From: an uncultured Caulobacter sp.
GTDB taxonomy: Bacteria; Pseudomonadota; Alphaproteobacteria; Caulobacterales; Caulobacteraceae
DNA length: 15,159 bases
Assembly (NCBI GenBank): GCA_937991555.1
Contig: CALKHU010000232.1
Coordinates: 1-15,159, forward strand
Reading direction: 5' to 3'
Made by a program: the position numbers and the translations under genes. The notes beneath the pieces are model-generated. The model was given only the letters and a program-made list of their open reading frames with translations, ran no database searches and was not told where the DNA came from. Positions 12,744-15,159 of this stretch are shown here, piece by piece. How positions within the stretch are numbered: position 1 is the first letter of the stretch; each line of letters starts with the position of its first letter.

Positions 12744-13195
12744 CCCTGCCTGACACGATCGCCCTTGCCGACGACGAGGCCACGGCGCGTCTGGGCCGCG
12801 CCGTGGCGGCCGCCCTTCGGTCGCGCGAGGCGGTGTGCCTGACCGGGCCGCTGGGCGCCGGCAAGTCGACCCTCGCCCGGGCGCTGGTCCGCGCCCTGAC
12901 GACGCCGGAGGAGGACGTGCCCAGCCCGACCTTCACGCTCGTCCAGTTCTACGACGCGCCGCATTTCCCGCTCGCCCATTTCGACCTCTACCGCCTGTCG
13001 GATCCCGACGAGGCCTATGAGATCGGCCTCGACGAGGCGCTGGACGAGGGCGCCGCGGTGATCGAATGGCCGCAGCGGCTGGAAGGCCGCCTGCCGCCCG
13101 ACCGACTCGATATAGACATCGCCTTCGACGGGGACGGCCGCGTGGCGCGCCTCTCCGGCCACGGATCCTGGGAAGGACGTTCGCTTGAGTTCTGA
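12740..13195 (+). CDS. tsaE: tRNA t6A biosynthesis ATPase TsaE
   Basis: A 151-aa P-loop ATPase that works with TsaB and TsaD in adding threonylcarbamoyl to A37 of ANN-reading tRNAs. Walker A GPLGAGKST is at 36-44, the switch PSPTFTLV at 61-68, HFDLYRL near 80-86 and IEWPQR near 108-113. It is of normal family length. The start is the ATG at 12740, overlapping the acyltransferase stop; an upstream frame start would lie inside that gene. The kinase gene begins inside its last 11 bases. Confidence 0.97.
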   Translation: MTLPDTIALADDEATARLGRAVAAALRSREAVCLTGPLGAGKSTLARALVRALTTPEEDVPSPTFTLVQFYDAPHFPLAHFDLYRLSDPDEAYEIGLDEALDEGAAVIEWPQRLEGRLPPDRLDIDIAFDGDGRVARLSGHGSWEGRSLEF

Positions 13196-14279
13196 TCGCG
13201 AGGCCCTCAAGGCGGCGTTCCTGGCCGCGCAGGGATGGGGCGACGCCCGGCGCGTCTCGCTGGGCGGGGACGCCTCGACCCGCGCCTACGAGCGCCTGTA
13301 CCCGCCCGCTGGCGGCAGCCTGATCTTCATGGACCAGCCGCCGAAGGCCGAAAGCGCGCCCTGCCCGCCGGGCGCGGGCGTCGAGGAGCGCAAGGCGCTC
13401 GGGTTCAACGCCGCCTACCGCCTCGCCGCCGGCCGGGTCGACGCCTTCGCCGCCTGCGCGGCCCATCTGCGCGCCCTCGGCCTGTCCGCGCCCAGGGTGC
13501 TGGCCTTCGACGCCGACGCGGGACTGGCCGTGCTGGAGGACCTCGGCGACGGACTCTACGCGGCCGAGATCGCCGCCGGGCGCGCCGACGAGGGCGACCT
13601 GTACGACGCCGCCATCGACGCCCTGGTCGTGCTCCACGCCGCGCCGCCGCCGGCCAGTCTCGACTACGACGGCGTCTCCTGGCCGCTGCTGACCTACGAT
13701 GACCTGGCGCTCCGCTACGCCCAGGACCTGTTCGTCGAATGGCTGCCGAAGCTGCGCCCCGCCTTCGCGCCGGATCCGGCCGCCCTGGCCGACTGGGAGG
13801 CGCTGTGGACGCCGGTCCGCGCCCGCGCCGAGCAGGGCGCGGAGGTGTTCTGCCACCGCGACTACCACGCCGAGAACCTGCTCTGGCTGCCGGAGCGCCA
13901 GGGCGCGGCCCGCGTCGGCCTGATCGACTTCCAGGACGCGGTGAAGGCCCACCGGGTCTGGGATCTGTCGATGCTGCTCCACGACGCCCGCCGCGACGTG
14001 TCGCCGGCGCTGGAGGCGCGGGCGCTCGACCGCTATTTCGCCGCCCACCCCGGGCTCGACCGCGCGCAGGCGACGAGCGACTACCACGCGCTGGGCGCGC
14101 TCAACGTGGCCCGCATCATCGGCATCTTCGCGCGGCTGGTCGTCCGCGACGGCAAACCGAAGTACGAGGCCTTCCTGCCGCGCCTCTGGCGCTACCTCGA
14201 CAGCTGCCTTGCCGACCCGGCCATGACCGGCCTCAGGGCCTGGTTCGACGCCCACGCGCCCGCGGAGGCGCGCCGATGA
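13185..14279 (+). CDS. amgK: AmgK-like anomeric N-acetylmuramate/N-acetylglucosamine kinase
   Basis: A 364-aa aminoglycoside-phosphotransferase-fold (APH) kinase. The catalytic loop is FCHRDYHAENLLWL, with H224, D226 and N231, and the metal-binding aspartate is D248 in GLIDFQDA. LEDLGDGLYA and VWDLSMLLHDA fit the TsaE-adjacent APH group. With the next gene it matches AmgK-MurU, the route that recycles MurNAc to UDP-MurNAc past the fosfomycin-sensitive MurA step. The start is TTG at 13185, with GGAAGGA (13171-13177) upstream, overlapping tsaE. The substrate is inferred from the murU partner. Confidence 0.85.
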   Translation: MSSDREALKAAFLAAQGWGDARRVSLGGDASTRAYERLYPPAGGSLIFMDQPPKAESAPCPPGAGVEERKALGFNAAYRLAAGRVDAFAACAAHLRALGLSAPRVLAFDADAGLAVLEDLGDGLYAAEIAAGRADEGDLYDAAIDALVVLHAAPPPASLDYDGVSWPLLTYDDLALRYAQDLFVEWLPKLRPAFAPDPAALADWEALWTPVRARAEQGAEVFCHRDYHAENLLWLPERQGAARVGLIDFQDAVKAHRVWDLSMLLHDARRDVSPALEARALDRYFAAHPGLDRAQATSDYHALGALNVARIIGIFARLVVRDGKPKYEAFLPRLWRYLDSCLADPAMTGLRAWFDAHAPAEARR

Positions 14280-15001
14280 GCGGACCGAAGGTCGCCATGG
14301 TGCTGGCCGCCGGCCTCGGCACCCGGATGCGCCCGCTGACCGACGACCGGCCCAAGGCGATGGTCGAGGTCGGCGGCCGCATGCTGATCGACCATGCGCT
14401 CGACCGCTTGGCCCAGGCGGGGGTCGAGACGGCCGTAGTCAACGTCCACTACTTCGCCGACAGGCTGGAGGCCCACCTGAAGGCGCGTGACGCCTCGGGC
14501 GTCCTGCCGCGCATCGTCATCTCCGACGAGCGGCCGCAGGCGCTGGAGACCGGCGGCGGCGTCAAGCACGCGCTGCCGCTTCTGCCGGACGCGCCGTTCT
14601 GGGTGGCCAACATCGACTCCGTGTGGATCGGCGACGACGACCGCGCGCTGGAGACGCTCGCGGCCGCCTGGGACCCGGAACGCATGGACGTCTGCCTGCT
14701 CACCGCCTCCACCCGCGAGTCGCTGGGCTTCCATGACACCGGCGACCTGTTCCTTTCGGCGTCCGGCGAGGTGCGCTTCAAGGATCCCGGCGAGACGGCG
14801 CCGCTCGTCTATGTCGGCTTCCACATCTGCAAACCCGACGTGGTCCGGGGCGGCCCCGACGGGCCGTTCGGCCTGCTGCCGATCTGGAAGGCGCTGGCCG
14901 CGCGCGGCCGCGTGCACGGCGTGGCCCCGAAAGGCCTGTGGATGCACGTCGGCGACCCCGCCGCCCGCGACGCCGCCGAGGCGAGGCTGGCGCGGGGATG
15001 A
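14276..15001 (+). CDS. murU: MurU-like N-acetylmuramate-1-phosphate uridylyltransferase
   Basis: A 241-aa sugar-1-phosphate nucleotidyltransferase. It has the signature LAAGLGTRMRPLT (10-22) with K27, NVHYFADRLEAHL, ETGGGVKHALPLL (91 on) and NIDSVW (112-117), whose D114 should bind metal. Classical members have G-D here, so the I-D form is a variant. C-terminal hexapeptide repeats are lacking, as in MurU and short GDP-mannose-type enzymes. The ATG overlaps the kinase stop (ATGA), which argues for the AmgK-MurU pairing. Its own stop overlaps addB the same way. A mannose-1-phosphate guanylyltransferase-like role is the main alternative. Confidence 0.85.
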   Translation: MSGPKVAMVLAAGLGTRMRPLTDDRPKAMVEVGGRMLIDHALDRLAQAGVETAVVNVHYFADRLEAHLKARDASGVLPRIVISDERPQALETGGGVKHALPLLPDAPFWVANIDSVWIGDDDRALETLAAAWDPERMDVCLLTASTRESLGFHDTGDLFLSASGEVRFKDPGETAPLVYVGFHICKPDVVRGGPDGPFGLLPIWKALAARGRVHGVAPKGLWMHVGDPAARDAAEARLARG

Positions 15002-15159
15002 GCGGCCTGTTCGGGCATCCGGCGCCGCGCTGGTTCTCGATCCCGGCGCACCGCTCCTTCCTCGACGACCTCGCGGCCGGGCTGGTCGCCGCCCTGCCGG
15101 AGCCCGAACAGCTGGCCGAGGCCGTGGTGGTGGTGCCGACGCGGCGGGGCGCGCGCGCC
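14998..15159 (+). CDS. addB: Double-strand break repair protein AddB, N-terminal fragment
   Basis: The first 54 codons only; the gene runs past the window edge. The translation begins MSGLFGHPAPRWFSIPAHRS, followed by FLDDLAAGLVAALPEPEQLA and a segment ending VVVVPTRRGARA. The SIPAHRSFLDDLAAGL and VVVPTRR segments are typical of alphaproteobacterial AddB, the helicase-like nuclease subunit of AddAB. Order after murU agrees with this. ATGA overlap with murU; the identification rests on a short piece. Confidence 0.85.
   Translation, partial: MSGLFGHPAPRWFSIPAHRSFLDDLAAGLVAALPEPEQLAEAVVVVPTRRGARA

Noticed and set aside
12933..14255. A 440-codon minus-strand frame opposite the kinase gene
   Set aside because: An antisense frame kept open by GC-rich codon bias; no recognisable domain, and the plus strand encodes a clear APH-fold kinase.
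13739..15001. A 420-codon frame suggesting a fusion upstream of MurU
   Set aside because: The upstream part is an arginine/proline-rich shadow of the AmgK-like gene; MurU starts at 14276 with a typical signature and an ATGA overlap.

Overview
This is GC-rich alphaproteobacterial chromosome. The best guess is a Caulobacterales genome (Caulobacter, Phenylobacterium or Brevundimonas type). The guess rests on near-saturated G/C third codon positions, several genes without a Shine-Dalgarno, ATGA-type overlaps, an hrcA-grpE operon, and the neighbourhood gyrB / recF / dnaN / grpE / hrcA / rph / rdgB / hemW. Most of it is conserved housekeeping sequence. The unusual material is in the gaps.

Left part (1-6089). 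The genes are mainly on the minus strand. They are the start of gyrB (cut by the window edge), recF abutting gyrB with no spacer, a small DUF6665-like protein, a small unrecognised ORF just after dnaN, dnaN (beta clamp), and the heat-shock pair hrcA-grpE. One plus-strand GNAT acetyltransferase sits between the recF and dnaN blocks. The gaps carry short palindromes of a repeat family. At 2499-2592 there is a striking cloverleaf-like inverted repeat.

Middle (6186-10230). rph, rdgB and hemW run on the plus strand. Between rph and rdgB sits a minus-strand module: a 38-residue single-membrane-segment protein, a DUF2975 four-segment membrane protein, and a YozG-type XRE regulator. Its upstream region (8315-8410) is AT-rich and dense with palindromes, including a double ATCG-N5-CGAT site over a good minus-strand -35 box. 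This is the most likely little-described regulatory system in the window.

Right part (10269-15159). mmsA (CoA-acylating methylmalonate-semialdehyde dehydrogenase) is on the minus strand, convergent with hemW. Divergent from it is a tightly overlapping plus-strand chain: a PlsC-like acyltransferase, tsaE, amgK-like sugar kinase, murU-like nucleotidyltransferase and the start of addB. Every junction in this chain overlaps, which indicates one translationally coupled operon linking cell-wall sugar recycling, tRNA t6A modification and double-strand-break repair. No tRNA, rRNA, CRISPR array, insertion sequence or prophage gene was seen.
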